Source: Halomonas sp. ML-15 (lineage in GTDB: Bacteria > Pseudomonadota > Gammaproteobacteria > Pseudomonadales > Halomonadaceae). From it: a stretch of DNA of 64,000 nucleotides. The notes beneath the pieces are model-generated. The model did no database searches. It was not told the origin of the DNA and saw only the letters and a list, made by a program, of their open reading frames with translations. Every line of letters starts with the position of its first letter. Within the stretch, counting starts at the first letter, position 1. This document shows, piece by piece, positions 54,368 through 63,634 of the stretch. The stretch lies in the NCBI RefSeq assembly GCF_014779595.1, contig NZ_JACXZT010000001.1, forward strand, positions 310,001-374,000, given 5' to 3'. Made by a program: the position numbers and the translations under genes.

Positions 54368-55656
54368 GTCAACCACCAGTCATTGCGCTGTTTCCCGAGG
54401 CAAGCTTTGGTGCAGCATTGAACTGTGTGGGCATCGCCCAGCAATTGCGCCACATGGGCGCAATTCCAGTTTTCCTATGCCATCCGGGCTTTACTGGCGT
54501 ATTTACCGAGTACGGCTTCAAGGAATACCACCTGCCAGCCCCATCCCAGGTACATACGCAGAAGAACGAGGACTACTGGCAAGACTTCATCAATACGCAC
54601 ATTCCGCACTTCAACCTCAGCGCCGAAGAGCAGTTATCCACCTATGTGGCACCGACCTGGGAAGCCATAGTGGATACGGCCATAGATGCTGAAGCAGGTA
54701 TCGAGAGCCTATTGGACCAGATTCGTCCCGATGCCATACTGCTCGACAATGTCATCATGTTTCCGGCTATCGTTCGTTCTGGGTATCCATGGATACGGAT
54801 CGTATCATGTGCCGAAACTGAAATCCCCGATCCCAAGGTCCCTCCCTATCTGTCCGGTCTCGCGCCGGAAGACACCCGGGCAATAACTCGATTCAAACAA
54901 TCCTACTTGAGTGCAACGGATGCAGCCCACCGTCGTTACAATGCTTTTCGGCAATCGCGTGGCTTGCCACCGCTAACACCCGGTACCTTCATGGAAAATT
55001 CAGAAAAATTGAATTTGCTCTTAGCCCCAAGTGCCGTACGTTACTCACGAGAACGACCTCTACCTGCGAACCGCTTCGTCTTTCTGGAAGGATGTGTCAG
55101 GGACGAGTCACGTTTCGATCCTCCCCAGCTGCCAGCCGATAACGGACCGTTGATCTACATGAGTTTCGGTAGTCTGGGATCCATCGACACCGACTTGATT
55201 GGCAAGATGATCGACGTCTTTGCGACATTGCCGGCACGCTTCATGGTCAACGTCGGCGGCTTTCTTGAGGCGTATCAGCATGTCCCGGACAATGTGTATC
55301 TCGGCAGCTGGTTTCCGCAGCCTTCAGTCGTAGAGCAAAGCGCTATCTTCATTCACCACGGGGGCAACAATAGCTTCTGCGAAGCATTATTTTATGGCAT
55401 ACCCTCGCTGGTCATACCCTACTGCTGGGATGGCCATGATAATGCACAGAGGGCGCAGGCGACAGGAACGGGGCGGCATCTTGACCGGACGACCTTGTCA
55501 AATGACACCCTCCGCAAGGCGATCATGTCACTCCTTGACGATAAGAAGATGATTGCCCGGCTGCAACGAATATCTCGCGACATGCAGCGCGTCCCAGGAG
55601 CGCGCCGCGCAGCCGAAGCAGTGATGGACACTATCTGTCAGGCCCCGGGGGATTGA
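54364..55656 (+). CDS. UGT/MGT-like glycosyltransferase, copy 2
   Basis: 430 residues, paralogue of the divergent glycosyltransferase (IALFPEASFGAALNCVGIAQ; IYMSFGSLGSIDTDLI; SWFPQPSVVEQSAIFIHHGG; WDGHDNAQRAQATG). It is translationally coupled to the regulator by an ATGA overlap. Two homologous transferases under one regulator may add sugars to two acceptors or make a disaccharide. No terminator is clear after it; a decayed REP copy follows. Confidence 0.87.
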   Translation: MSQPPVIALFPEASFGAALNCVGIAQQLRHMGAIPVFLCHPGFTGVFTEYGFKEYHLPAPSQVHTQKNEDYWQDFINTHIPHFNLSAEEQLSTYVAPTWEAIVDTAIDAEAGIESLLDQIRPDAILLDNVIMFPAIVRSGYPWIRIVSCAETEIPDPKVPPYLSGLAPEDTRAITRFKQSYLSATDAAHRRYNAFRQSRGLPPLTPGTFMENSEKLNLLLAPSAVRYSRERPLPANRFVFLEGCVRDESRFDPPQLPADNGPLIYMSFGSLGSIDTDLIGKMIDVFATLPARFMVNVGGFLEAYQHVPDNVYLGSWFPQPSVVEQSAIFIHHGGNNSFCEALFYGIPSLVIPYCWDGHDNAQRAQATGTGRHLDRTTLSNDTLRKAIMSLLDDKKMIARLQRISRDMQRVPGARRAAEAVMDTICQAPGD

Positions 55657-55796
55657 CGACCCGCTTGATACATAGGGAGCATTCATCAGCGTGATGATGG
55701 CTCGGTCTTCAACAGTCAAGTGATGATCGCAGTGAGTCATGGCAATTCCACCCGGATGGGTCAAGCGTTGCACTTGGTCATTGAGACCGCCGTGGC

Positions 55797-55816
55797 GGGT
55801 GCGAACTCATTCGCGA
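55797..55816. repeat. Single degenerate REP half-site
   Basis: GGGTGCGAACTCATTCGCGATG is a decayed copy of the forward REP half in the gap before the lipoprotein gene. No other element is evident in this 220-base gap. Confidence 0.45.
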
Positions 55817-55879
55817 TGTTGAGCCCCATCACGATCGAGGATAAGGTCGCGCCTCAGCCACCCCGATGATGCCGTTATC

Positions 55880-56716
55880 ATGTACCCAACCTCGCTCAGC
55901 CGCCCCGCTCTTCTGCTCGCTACCAGCTTGTTGTCCGGATGTGCCACCACCAGCCCCAGCGAATACGCCACCCAAGGCGCAGAGCAGCAACTCGCAGCCG
56001 CAGGCCTAGACGAAGCCGATATTGGCGATGCCAGCCTGATGCGCGCCTGGTACCGCGAGACACCCGAGGAGACACCAGCCAGCTGGCACATCTATGTGGA
56101 AGGCGACGGCCGCGCCTGGCAAGTCGGAGGCAGGCCCGCGAGCAACCCCACGCCAAGCAAGCCAGTGGCCATGCAACTCGCCCTGGACGATGAACACTCT
56201 CACGTCGCCTATCTCGCGCGACCCTGCCAGTTCCTGCAACCACTGCCCGATGGCTGCCACTTCTCGCTCTGGACCCATCAGCGCTACGGTCCCGCGGTCG
56301 AGGCACAGCTGCTCGACGCACTGAACGAGATCGCCGACGGCGCAACGGTACGCATCATCGGCTTTTCGGGGGGCGCCCATCTTGCTCAGCAGCTGGCTCA
56401 CCTCTACCCCAAGGTCGAGATGCTGATCAGCGTGGCCGGCAATCTCGATGACGCCAGCTTCGCCCAGCACCACCGCCTGCCCGCTCCCGCCAACGGCTCG
56501 CCGCTCCCTAGCGCCACGCCCTTCTACAGCCTGGCGGGAGGCAATGACGACATCGTTCCCCCTTCGCTGGCACAGCATCAACTCGATCGCCAGGCCCGCG
56601 GCTGCCATCGCCTCGAGATCCAACCCGGAGCCCAACACAGCGGCCCTTGGCAACTCGACTGGCAGGCCATCGAGACGTTCTTCGCAGCGTGCCAAGAACT
56701 GGACGCCCCGTCATAA
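55880..56716 (+). CDS. Lipoprotein with alpha/beta-hydrolase fold
   Basis: 278 residues. A lipobox LLSGC (Cys21) ends the signal peptide. The catalytic set of an alpha/beta hydrolase is visible: Ser in IIGFSGGAH, Asp in GGNDDIVPPS and His in PGAQHSGPW. It is probably an envelope-anchored esterase or peptidase-like hydrolase of unknown substrate. It stands alone and ends at a strong terminator shared with the convergent autotransporter. Confidence 0.8.
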   Translation: MYPTSLSRPALLLATSLLSGCATTSPSEYATQGAEQQLAAAGLDEADIGDASLMRAWYRETPEETPASWHIYVEGDGRAWQVGGRPASNPTPSKPVAMQLALDDEHSHVAYLARPCQFLQPLPDGCHFSLWTHQRYGPAVEAQLLDALNEIADGATVRIIGFSGGAHLAQQLAHLYPKVEMLISVAGNLDDASFAQHHRLPAPANGSPLPSATPFYSLAGGNDDIVPPSLAQHQLDRQARGCHRLEIQPGAQHSGPWQLDWQAIETFFAACQELDAPS

Positions 56717-56720
56717 AGCA

Positions 56721-56750
56721 AAACGCCCACTCCGCAGGGAGTGGGCGTTT
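56721..56750. terminator. Bidirectional intrinsic terminator
   Basis: AAACGCCCACTCC and GGAGTGGGCGTTT form a perfect 13-bp stem with a GCAG loop. A-rich and T-rich flanks on both sides make it work in both directions, between the convergent lipoprotein and autotransporter genes. Confidence 0.93.
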
Positions 56751-56780
56751 CTTCAGCTCAGCAGGTGCTGACCAACTCGA

Positions 56781-59402
56781 TCAGAAATCGTAGCGCACGG
56801 TCAATTCACCGGCATTGGCCGTCATGCTATCGGTCCAGCCATGGCTCAGATCCAGCGAAGTGGTAAAACCGCCCTCGCTGTACACGTCTACCCCTACGCC
56901 GGCGGTATAGCGCGTCTTGTCGACATCGCCACCCTGCACCACGAAGGTATCTTCCGGAGCAAAGGCAAAGGCCGCCAGATTGCTGTTGGCCTGGCCCTGC
57001 AGGTCATGGAATATGCCCAGCGTCAGGCGCGGTTCCACCATCAGCCCGTTGACCTGAGTCAGGCGACCAAGCTCTGCCTGCACTCCCAACTCGAAACGCT
57101 CGACGCGCTGCTCATCCAGGCTCAGGTTCATCGCACCGGCACCGGTTTCCGAATAGGCATCCAGCTTCAGGTGTGAATAGTCCATGGAGAAGCGCGGCGT
57201 CAGCGTAGTGGCATCATCCAGCGCCAGCGCATAACCAGCGCCAGCCCGAACCCCACGCTGGCGGCTGTCGTAATCGGCACGCGCGGTTTCATCCATGGTC
57301 CGGCGCAGCGACTCATTGCTGCCCCTGCCGTAGCTCAACTGGGCATCGAACAGCCAGTTGCCATAGGCACGGCTGGTGTAGGCGATCAGCTGGTCGAAAT
57401 CGACCTCGCTTTCGCTAAGCCCATTGCGGCCGCTGGTATCGGTATTGCTGTGCGCCCAGCCCAGGCCCAGCACGGTGCCGTTATGCAGCTCGGCGTCCGC
57501 ACCCAGTACGAAGCCGCGGGTATCGCTGTCGTAACCCTCTACGCCATCGCGCATGCGTTGGTCGACCTCGGCATAGAGGCCCTTGAGCCATATCCCCTTG
57601 CTGGCCAGCGCATCCCCGGCCGCCACGCCACGCGCACGACTCGACACCAGATTACCCGCTGCCCGGCTGGCCGCATCGGTGCCCTCGGCGTTGGCACCGC
57701 TGCTGTCCGGCAACAGTTCGCCAAGCCGCTCGCCATCGCCAATGGCATCCAGCAACGCCGCGACAGCAGCCTGATCGCCATTCTCCAGCACACGATTGAG
57801 GGCATTGCCCAAGCCACGAAGCTGGCCGGCCTTCGCGCCGCTCGCACCACTCACATCAATGGCACGGCGCGCCACCTCACGCCCGTCGACACCCGCATAG
57901 GACACCAGCAGCTGATGACCATCGTCGCTGAGCCGGACATCGCTCACGCGATAGAAGCCGGACGCCGTCTCGACATTGAGTGCATCAAGATTGAAGTCGA
58001 GCTCATCGGCATCGAGCATCACCAACTGCTCGCCGTCACGATAGGCCTCGCCATTGCCGAACACGATGGTCGAACCATCGGCCAGGGTCACGCGCTGGGC
58101 GCTCAGGCCGCTCAGGCGGTCACTGGAGAAACGCAGCGTCGCGCCCGCCCCCTGCTCGTAGGCACCGTCAATCGCGTGAATGCCATCCACCACGAACACG
58201 CCACCGCGGTTACGAATCGTCCCCTGGTACTCACCACCAGCCAGCGTGACCGTTGCCCCATCGAAGTCGATGTCCCCGATCACGCTGCCGGCAGAAAGGC
58301 GAGCATGCACATTGTGGCCTTGCAGGTACATGGCCTGGCCGGGATCGAATTCGGTGCCAATACTATCCAGATAGCGCTTGGAGTGCAGGATCCCGCGCTG
58401 GTCGATAACGATATCGCCGCTGGTATTCTCTACCGAGAGGGCCGTGCCGTGGGTCGCGCGAATTGTTGCCCCCTCAGCGTTGAGGATACGGCCATCAACA
58501 TGGCTGTCTTCAATGCGGATACCGTCATAGCCCTCCATCAGGCCTCGATTGACGATATCGCCCTCCAGCACAGAGCCGTCGAGCAGATAGATCGCGCCAT
58601 CTAGCCCGCGGAACACCGCCTGGCCGTCTTGGCCATCCAAGCCGTTGACGATGTTGCCATAAAGCTCGGCATTGGCCATGCCGAAGGCGTAGCTGAAGGC
58701 GGCGTCGTTGTCACCGGTTGACTCGATCGTCCCCAGGTTCACCAGGCTGCCTTCGACCACGGCTGCATCGCTAACAGTCGTGCCATGCTCGTCGATGCTG
58801 TCGCTGATCAACAACACGCCCAGCTCGTCGGCACGGATGGTACCGGTGTTATAGAGAAACACGCGCTCTTCACCGCTGGCAAAGACCGCCAGGTCGCCCA
58901 GCTTCGCTGCATCGGCATCCGATGCCGAAAGCCCTACCAGGTGAGCCTGATCGATGGAGACCCCCAGGGCATCATCTTCTCCTTCGGGGTAGCTGATCGT
59001 ACCAGTGGCTGAGATCTCACTGGTGTTGACGATGATCGCCTCATCCCAGAAACCATCGCGAACCTCTACTGCCATGCGGTTTTCAGCAATTATGCTATCG
59101 GGATTTTGGCGCTCGTAAGGAAAATCACCGTCATACTCACCCACGTACAAGAACAGCGGGTCTTCCAGTGTTCTTTGCGAGGGCCCCATCTCAGTGAGCA
59201 CCGTCAACGCGGGGCCGGCGAGCAGCTGGTAGCCGTCATCCAGCGTAGCGGGCTCATCCAGCATGATGTACTGGTAATACGGCACATAGCTGTAGGGATC
59301 TTCCTCTACGGGGGCCGCCAAGGCCTGCGCGCTCCCCATCCCGACCAAGGCACTAGCGGAAAGTGAAATGGCCATGGCCAGCGGTGTTCTACGTAACTTC
59401 AT
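56781..59402 (-). CDS. Autotransporter-type outer membrane protein
   Basis: 873 residues from the ATG with GGAG seven bases before it. A signal peptide (MKLRRTPLAMAISLSASALV..ALA) leads a passenger of about 560 residues with repeated beta-strand phrases such as NTGTIRADELG, NLGTIESTGDN, NRGLMEGYDGIRIE and NAEGATIRATHG. The last 270 or so residues are an autotransporter barrel (GIWLKGLYAEVDQRM, FVLGADAELHNGTVLGLGWA, closing LTVRYDF with terminal Phe). The acidic passenger suits a halophile. Its function, whether adhesion or another surface role, is not evident. Confidence 0.87.
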   Translation of the reverse strand: MKLRRTPLAMAISLSASALVGMGSAQALAAPVEEDPYSYVPYYQYIMLDEPATLDDGYQLLAGPALTVLTEMGPSQRTLEDPLFLYVGEYDGDFPYERQNPDSIIAENRMAVEVRDGFWDEAIIVNTSEISATGTISYPEGEDDALGVSIDQAHLVGLSASDADAAKLGDLAVFASGEERVFLYNTGTIRADELGVLLISDSIDEHGTTVSDAAVVEGSLVNLGTIESTGDNDAAFSYAFGMANAELYGNIVNGLDGQDGQAVFRGLDGAIYLLDGSVLEGDIVNRGLMEGYDGIRIEDSHVDGRILNAEGATIRATHGTALSVENTSGDIVIDQRGILHSKRYLDSIGTEFDPGQAMYLQGHNVHARLSAGSVIGDIDFDGATVTLAGGEYQGTIRNRGGVFVVDGIHAIDGAYEQGAGATLRFSSDRLSGLSAQRVTLADGSTIVFGNGEAYRDGEQLVMLDADELDFNLDALNVETASGFYRVSDVRLSDDGHQLLVSYAGVDGREVARRAIDVSGASGAKAGQLRGLGNALNRVLENGDQAAVAALLDAIGDGERLGELLPDSSGANAEGTDAASRAAGNLVSSRARGVAAGDALASKGIWLKGLYAEVDQRMRDGVEGYDSDTRGFVLGADAELHNGTVLGLGWAHSNTDTSGRNGLSESEVDFDQLIAYTSRAYGNWLFDAQLSYGRGSNESLRRTMDETARADYDSRQRGVRAGAGYALALDDATTLTPRFSMDYSHLKLDAYSETGAGAMNLSLDEQRVERFELGVQAELGRLTQVNGLMVEPRLTLGIFHDLQGQANSNLAAFAFAPEDTFVVQGGDVDKTRYTAGVGVDVYSEGGFTTSLDLSHGWTDSMTANAGELTVRYDF

Positions 59403-59544
59403 TCCCTTGCTCCATGCGATGTAATTCTTCTGATCTACGGCTGACACGGCATCAGCCATAGCCCCTATCGGCATGGGCAAAGAAAACTTTAATTTAGTAT
59501 ATGCTGAAATTTAGTTGACAACTCAGGAGCCATCGGTAGCCACT

Positions 59545-59596
59545 CCGCCTTGCAGGAGCGACGTCAGTCGCGATTGCAGCGCGTAGCGCTGCCAAG
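59545..59596. repeat. REP-type half unit
   Basis: GGAGCGACGTCAGTCGCGATTG followed by CAGCGCGTAGCGCTGCC is the forward REP half. It lies in the 210-base gap between the autotransporter start and the glycosyltransferase end. Confidence 0.75.
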
Positions 59597-59613
59597 CCTT
59601 TAGCAACGAGCCT

Positions 59614-60411
59614 TCAGCGAATCCCCTTGCGCGCCACGACTTCGCCGACCTGTTGCTTGTGCTTCAGAAGATGGAACACGTAGGCGTCCGCCTGGCGCTG
59701 GTGGTGGTGAATATGGATCAAGCCACCGCGGCCGCGCATGGGGCGCTGCTTGACTCCCCAGCCAATCAGCCGCCACTCGAGGTCGACCTCTTCCGCGCCG
59801 TAGCCCTCGAAATCGCTATCGAAGCCGTTGACGGCCATTAAATGCTCGCGCCACACGCCCATATTGGCGCCCAGCAGCGCCAATGGCTTGCGGCTCCATA
59901 GCCGAGCTGCCCAGCGCGGTAGATGCAACCCAAACTCGGCACGAGAGAGCCCCCCGCGCATCGACTCGAGAATGAGCCGCAGCGGGTGCTCAAGGCGTGA
60001 AAGCGCCAACTCGCCAAGCTTGATACGCGCCGTGAGCCTCTCGGCAGTATCCACCCGCCGCCCCGCGACCATATGGCCTGAGCGTGCCCAGTCGCGATGG
60101 TCGGCAATGAAGTGGCGCATCGGCACGCAGTCGCTATCGGTCAGTATGATGTAGTCAGCCTTAGAGGTTCCGATACCGCGGTTGACGATCTGTGCCTTGC
60201 GAAAACCGCAGTCCTCATGCCACACGTGGCGAATGTCCAGCCCCAACGCGCGATACTTGTCCACCACCTCGGCCACTTCAGGGCCAGAGCCATCGTCGGC
60301 AATGCACAGGCTGAAATTACGATCTTTCTGGCGACGATACCCCTCCAAGGTAAGCGTCAGCACCTCCGGGTCGTTATACGCCGCCATCACGACTTCAATC
60401 GAAAACGTCAT
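59614..60411 (-). CDS. Family 2 glycosyltransferase
   Basis: 265 residues, GT-A fold. The nucleotide motif CIADDGSGPEVAEVV and the DxD in ILTDSDCVPM are present, followed by the C-terminal galactosyltransferase-like segment VNGFDSDFEGYGAEEVDLEWRL (part). It probably adds a sugar in lipopolysaccharide or capsule synthesis. It lies directly after the O-antigen ligase gene. Confidence 0.88.
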   Translation of the reverse strand: MTFSIEVVMAAYNDPEVLTLTLEGYRRQKDRNFSLCIADDGSGPEVAEVVDKYRALGLDIRHVWHEDCGFRKAQIVNRGIGTSKADYIILTDSDCVPMRHFIADHRDWARSGHMVAGRRVDTAERLTARIKLGELALSRLEHPLRLILESMRGGLSRAEFGLHLPRWAARLWSRKPLALLGANMGVWREHLMAVNGFDSDFEGYGAEEVDLEWRLIGWGVKQRPMRGRGGLIHIHHHQRQADAYVFHLLKHKQQVGEVVARKGIR

Positions 60412-60412
60412 A

Positions 60413-61663
60413 TTACGGAACTAGCTGCCTCTCGCGCGCACGGAAAGCTGCCCATAACACAGGGAGCAAGAAGGCATAGACCATCACCCCGCTGTTATGG
60501 GCCAAGAATACCTGTGAAAGACCAAAGTCGAAGTAGGCCACCGGGAGCAGTACCCCCGCTACCGCAAAGGCACGTAGATGCATATCCGGCGCCGTGAGTT
60601 GACGAGCGAACAGTCGCATCGGCACCAGGTACAGCGCCAACAGCACCACGAGCCCAAGCAGCCCACGCTTGGCCGTGGCATCGATAAACTCGTTGTGCGC
60701 GTGATCGAACGTGGTAATGAAAGGATGGATGACATCGGCATCGGCCAGTTGCTGCATGCCCGCCTGGTAACCGTTCTCCCCCCAACCCAGCAGCGGTTTC
60801 TCGGCAATCAGGTGCGCGGCCCCCTTCCACATCTCAAAACGCGCCCCCACCGACGACGTCTGGCTCTCCTGACTGATATAGCGCTGGACGTCGCTGACCG
60901 CCTGCCCGACACGCTCCTGGACCCCAGTCTGTGGCAAGGCATAGGCAAGGCTTCCGACGACCAACACCGCCGCCAGTGCTGCGGTCTTCCACTTGCCAGG
61001 CAAGTCTCGGCCGTAACCGCGGTAGAGCACCCACAGCACCACGGGAATACCCACCCAGCCACCGCGGGTACCCGAAAACAGCGAGCCCAGCACCCCGCCT
61101 ACGATGCCCAGCGCCAGCAGCGCCACCCACCATCGCGCACGCGGCTGAACCAGCGCCCAGCCCAGGCCGGCCGCGCAGAGGATGGCGCTCAGCATGCTGA
61201 TATTGCCGAACTGGATCACATAGGTGTAGCCACTGGCACGATCGACACCTTCGACGAGCTTCTGCCAGCTGGCCCAGCCGCCGGCGAGAATGCCTCCGGT
61301 CGCCAAGCCTGCCCAGATTGCCCCCGCCCGGGGAGGAAACGCCAGCAACAGCAACAATGCCGGTAGCGCCAACACAAAGCGTGCCGGCCGGTCCATGCCC
61401 CGCGAGCCCTGGCCATCCCACCACGCCTCGGCAATCACCGCCGCCGCATAGGCAGCAAATACCGCCAAGATCGCCAAGTCTGCGCGGCGCAGCGTCAAGT
61501 CCCCCCGCTTGCCAAGCAGCACGACACTGCCCAGCAGCAGCATCACCGCTCCCAGGGAATACCCGCTGGGCACCACCAACGCAATGGCCATCAACAAGAA
61601 AGCCGCCGCACTAGTGTAAATCCGCATGCCGGCGCCGGGGGCGACAGGTATTGACTGGGCCAT
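60413..61663 (-). CDS. O-antigen ligase/polymerase family protein (WaaL/Wzy-like)
   Basis: About 416 residues, with ten or more membrane helices. The Wzy_C-type periplasmic loop is visible, with LLGWGENGYQAG and FDHAHNEFIDATAKRGLLGL; the His in HAHNEF is the usual active-site residue. The open frame could begin at 61711, but that ATG lies inside a terminator hairpin, so a start at 61663 or 61627 is more likely; neither has a strong ribosome site. It joins O-antigen to lipid A-core or polymerises repeat units. Confidence 0.82.
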   Translation of the reverse strand: MAQSIPVAPGAGMRIYTSAAAFLLMAIALVVPSGYSLGAVMLLLGSVVLLGKRGDLTLRRADLAILAVFAAYAAAVIAEAWWDGQGSRGMDRPARFVLALPALLLLLAFPPRAGAIWAGLATGGILAGGWASWQKLVEGVDRASGYTYVIQFGNISMLSAILCAAGLGWALVQPRARWWVALLALGIVGGVLGSLFSGTRGGWVGIPVVLWVLYRGYGRDLPGKWKTAALAAVLVVGSLAYALPQTGVQERVGQAVSDVQRYISQESQTSSVGARFEMWKGAAHLIAEKPLLGWGENGYQAGMQQLADADVIHPFITTFDHAHNEFIDATAKRGLLGLVVLLALYLVPMRLFARQLTAPDMHLRAFAVAGVLLPVAYFDFGLSQVFLAHNSGVMVYAFLLPVLWAAFRARERQLVP

Positions 61664-61690
61664 GGTCACGAAGAAACGCCTCACAGGAGC

Positions 61691-61720
61691 AAAAACGAAA
61701 AGAGCCGGCATAATGCCGGC
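61691..61720 (-). terminator. Intrinsic terminator upstream of the O-antigen ligase gene
   Basis: On the minus strand GCCGGC-ATTAT-GCCGGC is followed by TCTTTTCGTTTTTG, a GC stem with a U-rich tail. It would end transcripts coming through the REP array from the polyprenyl transferase gene, so the ligase and GT2 genes likely have their own promoter just downstream. Confidence 0.75.
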
Positions 61721-61763
61721 CCCCTATAATGAAATCAAGAAACGTCCCTGGGGTGCTACTCCC

Positions 61764-62186
61764 CTATAGGAGTGACGCCAGTCGCGATTGCAGCGCGCAG
61801 CACCGCCTCACTGTGGGAGCGAATTCATTCGCGATTGCAGCGCGCAGCGCTGCCGGGTAACCCATCGCGGCTAAAGCCGCTCCCACATTTGCCTTGGCAC
61901 CACCGCCCCGCCCCCTCTGTGGGAGCGAATTTATTCGCGATTGCAGCGCGCAGCGCTGCCTTGGCCAACCCACCCCATCGCGGCTAAAGCCGCTCCCACA
62001 TTTGCCTTGGCACCACCGCCCCGCCCCCCTGTGGGAGCGAATTTATTCGCGATTGCAGCGCGCAGCGCTGCCTTGGCCAACCCACCCTATCGCGGCTAAA
62101 GCCGCTCCCTCATTTGCCTTTGCACCACCGCCCCGCCCCCCTCTGTGGGAGCGAATTCATTCGCGATTGCAGCGCGCAGCGCTGCC
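61764..62186. repeat. REP-unit array between surface polysaccharide genes
   Basis: Forward halves (GTGGGAGCGAATTTATTCGC type plus the GCAGCGCGCAGCGCTGCC element) start at 61813, 61919, 62031 and 62145, with a decayed one near 61769. They alternate with reverse halves CATCGCGGCTAAAGCCGCTCC and a CACCACCGCCCCGCCCCC spacer. Period is 106-114 bases. The array fills the gap of about 480 bases; no gene is seen. Confidence 0.93.
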
Positions 62187-62199
62187 TAAGTAACAGCCC

Positions 62200-63585
62200 T
62201 CAATAGGCGTTCTGCCCCGCAAACCCCTTGAACACCGTCAAGAAAATGATCCTCAAATCCAGCCACAGCGACCAGTTATCGATATACCACAGGTCATGCT
62301 CGACCCGTTGCTCCATCTTCTCCACGGTATCGGTCTCACCGCGCAGGCCATTGACCTGTGCCCAGCCGGTAATACCCGGCTTGACCTTATGGCGGCGCAT
62401 ATAGGACTCCACCATCCCGCGGTAATGATCGTTGTGCGCCAAGGCATGCGGCCGCGGCCCCACTATCGACATGCGGCCCTGCAGCACGTTGTAGAACTGC
62501 GGCAGCTCATCCAGCGACGTACGGCGCAGAAACGCTCCCAGCCGCGTCACCCGTGGATCATCCTTCGTCGCTTGCGTCAGTTGCCCGCTCGACTCCTCGT
62601 GGACCTCCATGGAGCGGAACTTGTACACCTTGAAGCGCTTGCCGTTGATGCCCGTGCGGTACTGCTTGAACAGTACAGGCCCCGGGGAGCCAAGCTTGAT
62701 CGCCACGGCAATCGCCAGGCACACCGGCAAGATCAGCAGGGTAATCAAGCTGCCCAGCACGATATCCTCTAACCGCTTCACGTAGGGCGCCATGCCCGCC
62801 ATCGGGCTAACGCTCAGGTCCAGTGCATAGCGTCCCGCCACCTGACTGGCGCGATGATTGAGCAGCCGCAAATCCTTGAGGTCGGGAATCAAGCGCACAT
62901 CGACCATCAGCTGCTGCAGGGCGCGGAAAATGACCTGTACCTCATGGCCCCTTTCCAGCGGCACACAGATCCATATCTCGCGGGCGCCAGAGGCCTCAAC
63001 CCGCTCAACCAGACGCTCTAGATCGACCGTCTGCGGCTCACCGGCCAAGCGATGAATGCCAGAAATCCCATACCCTTCGGTGGAATAGCGGCGCATATCT
63101 CGCGCCACATCCAGCACATGCCCCTGAGGCCCCACCAGAAACACACCGCGCCGCAGCCGCCCCCGGCGGTAGAGCGCCTTGGCAATCTGGTAAGCCACCA
63201 CGCGCGCCACGACCGAGAACACAAACGACCCGAGCAGCGTAAAGCCCACCCAAAGCCGCGAGTAACGCTCCGCCACATGCGCCAGGAACAGAAACGACAT
63301 CACCACCAGGGCAATCCCGCCCCACACCACCACCAGGCGCAGCAGCACATGGGCAAAGCTAGACGAGCGCCACTCCTGATAGGAGCCATGCAACCCATTC
63401 GCCAGTACCACCAGCATTGCGATGGCTAGCAACGCAAGCGAGTAGAGCTCGATCAGCTGCCACTCGCCGAAGCGGCTCCAGTAGGCCAACCACCCCGCAA
63501 CGACCACCCCTAGGAAATCGACTAGCGGGCCAATGATCTGAAAAGGCTCATACTTGCTGGAACGAGACGTACGGCTCACTGACAC
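62200..63585 (-). CDS. Polyprenyl-phosphate sugar phosphotransferase (WcaJ/WbaP-like)
   Basis: 461 residues. Four to five N-terminal membrane helices and a Rossmann-like CoA-binding middle domain (GVFLVGPQGHVLDVARDMR) are followed by the bacterial sugar transferase domain: VKRLEDIVLGSLITLLILP, SPGPVLFKQYRTGINGKRF, KVYKFRSM, RRTSLDELPQFYNVLQG, MSIVGPRPHALAHN and KPGITGWAQVNGLRGET. It starts repeat-unit synthesis by loading sugar 1-phosphate on undecaprenyl phosphate. Confidence 0.92.
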   Translation of the reverse strand: MSVSRTSRSSKYEPFQIIGPLVDFLGVVVAGWLAYWSRFGEWQLIELYSLALLAIAMLVVLANGLHGSYQEWRSSSFAHVLLRLVVVWGGIALVVMSFLFLAHVAERYSRLWVGFTLLGSFVFSVVARVVAYQIAKALYRRGRLRRGVFLVGPQGHVLDVARDMRRYSTEGYGISGIHRLAGEPQTVDLERLVERVEASGAREIWICVPLERGHEVQVIFRALQQLMVDVRLIPDLKDLRLLNHRASQVAGRYALDLSVSPMAGMAPYVKRLEDIVLGSLITLLILPVCLAIAVAIKLGSPGPVLFKQYRTGINGKRFKVYKFRSMEVHEESSGQLTQATKDDPRVTRLGAFLRRTSLDELPQFYNVLQGRMSIVGPRPHALAHNDHYRGMVESYMRRHKVKPGITGWAQVNGLRGETDTVEKMEQRVEHDLWYIDNWSLWLDLRIIFLTVFKGFAGQNAY

Positions 63586-63634
63586 CTCAACTCAAACGAT
63601 AACACGGCAATCTCAACCGCCCAGCGGCTCACCC

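Noticed and set aside
57450-58604. 384-codon plus-strand frame opposite the autotransporter
   Set aside because: It is a shadow of the autotransporter passenger and barrel; no start signal.
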